A stretch of 64,000 bases of DNA, taken from assembly GCA_023055355.1 (NCBI GenBank), contig JALJCS010000002.1, positions 86,329,001-86,393,000 on the forward strand, given 5' to 3'. A program made the position numbers and the translations under genes. The notes beneath the pieces were generated by a model that saw only the letters and a list, made by a program, of their open reading frames with translations, had not been told where the DNA came from and did no database searches. Origin of the DNA: Agelaius tricolor. Taxonomy: Eukaryota; Chordata; Aves; Passeriformes; Icteridae. Shown piece after piece: positions 62,625-64,000 of this stretch (positions are counted from its first letter, which is position 1; each line of letters starts with the position of its first letter).

Positions 62625-64000
62625 ACAAAAAATCACCACTGCTATGCACTATGTGAGATTCTGTTGGATGATTTTAGCCAAACAATGGCAAAATATGCTT
62701 ATCCTCTCTTGCAAATCTGTCCAAAGTTTGGACTGACTTTGCAAGAAGGTAGGATTTTCAATGTAAGCGTGTCTATAAAATTGAAGGAAGTTGTTTAGCC
62801 AAACTTTGTTGTTGAGCAGGACATGGAAAAGGAAGAGCCTGAAACCATACAAAAGAAATTTAAGAGAGACTTGGTTAAAAGTATAATTTGTCCATTGTAT
62901 AGGTGCACATACCTGGCAACATGTTTATTTTGAAGCAAGGTAGTTAAAATTTTACATTAAAACCCTTGTTTTATGATATGCACTTAACTGCACTGCATTT
63001 CTCACTTGTTATTTTCTAAGTTTTGAGTGCATGACTTTGAAATGTCAGGGTTCTTTCAAAAGGGTGTCTGAGCATGAATGAGAAAGAGGCTAATTTCCTA
63101 GGGTTTTAATAAAAGAAAAAGGAGAAAAAGAAAACAAAACTTCCATCAGGTAGCAACTGAGTGGCATGCACAGGTACCCTTTCAGGCACAGCAACCTTTG
63201 CATCCACTGCAGAGACCTCTTGTCTCTGGAGTTAGTTTTGTGACTCCTGGGTGATGTTCTCATACTTTCTGCTGAGCAGCACTAGCAGGTACAAAAATTC
63301 ACACTTTCCCAGTGGAGTTGCACAAAATGCTTGCTGAGGGGTTTAGGAACTGTGAAGCTTCAGATACATCTGTTCCATTTTCTCTAAGTGCTACCTGTCC
63401 TACTATACAATTCCACACCTCACTTCCAAACTCTTGGTGAGCTGAATTTTCTTGGATACACATTGGGCTGTATCCTCCTTCAGAGAACCTGGGCCTAGCC
63501 ATCAGCAGAGGAAACACTGAGTTCACACAAAGAGTGAGAAAGAAAGAGACACTTCCTGGCCTTGAGAGCTGCCAGCAGGCAGGAAAACACAACCAGTGCG
63601 GAAGGAATTTCTAAGCATGCAGCTGCCAACTGCCTCAGCTCTTGTCTGAGCATGGACAAACTCAGGGGCCTTTTAAAAGGCTACAACTAAGAGACAGAAA
63701 TGGCATGCAAAGTATCCTTAGTCCTGACTTCACTTCCCACCTGTTGCATTTTGCACAAAATGACATATTCAGTGTTACTCCAAAAAACAGTTGTTTTATT
63801 TGTCTGAAATGGGCAACCACTGTTACCTGAGTGTCTTTCTGAAAAATGGATGAGGTGTTTTGAGAGACAGTATCTTTAAAAATTCAGTCTAAGACAGATA
63901 ACAAGTCTGGAAAATTTTAGCCTGAGTGCTTACAGTTTGACAGAATTTTAAGCCACTAAAAATAAAAATTTATTAGGAGTGTTGGGTAACTTCAAATTTA

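Larger units (their letters stand above)
55621..64000. other. AT-rich unique non-coding DNA
   Basis: No gene or transposon recognised in about 8.4 kb. The tract is markedly AT-rich, with poly-T at 57.35 kb, a candidate regulatory block near 59 kb, an A/CA-rich tract at 60.66 kb and small tandem repeats at 62.3 and 62.6 kb, all listed separately. Open frames are at most about 110 codons and resemble no known family. Confidence 0.55.

Overview
This window looks like vertebrate, specifically bird, non-coding DNA. Five clear CR1 LINE copies, plus a shorter sixth, carry the avian CR1 3' tail (tandem ATTCTRTG-type octamers). One solo LTR at about 54.3-55.0 kb matches, from memory, an endogenous-retrovirus LTR family common in neoavian and passerine genomes. 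The sequence is AT-rich, CpG-poor and dotted with short microsatellites. Open frames are short and mostly closed by chance. I recognise no bacterial gene organisation, ribosome-binding sites, operons or CRISPR array. The species cannot be named from the sequence alone.

Layout. 1-17.5 kb: unique non-coding DNA with a (CA)n repeat at 857-883, a CR1 tail at 1.5 kb, a long imperfect hairpin at 10.43-10.48 kb and a 42-bp tandem duplication at 11.07-11.15 kb. 17.5-19 kb: a MIR/L2-like ancient fragment, then a local CpG cluster and an E-box cluster that make the best left-hand candidate for a conserved regulatory element. 19-27.8 kb: unique DNA with a second MIR/L2-like fragment at 23.7 kb. 27.8-29.6 kb: two CR1 copies in tail-to-tail orientation, the second holding a broken reverse-transcriptase remnant. 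29.6-39.9 kb: unique DNA. 39.9-42.0 kb: two further CR1 copies in head-to-head orientation. 42-54.3 kb: unique DNA with a CR1 tail at 44.3 kb. 54.3-55.0 kb: the LTR. 55.1-55.6 kb: a candidate regulatory block with a palindromic POU octamer and an AP-1 site. 55.6-64 kb: very AT-rich unique DNA with a second candidate block near 59 kb.

No host protein-coding exon, tRNA, rRNA or recognisable ncRNA could be supported. The window is best read as intergenic desert or as one or more large introns. I did not find an undescribed biological system. The most useful leads are the candidate regulatory blocks, the hairpin, and the microhomology-flanked deletion inside one CR1. Regulatory calls rest on motif patterns alone, because I have no alignment to other species.
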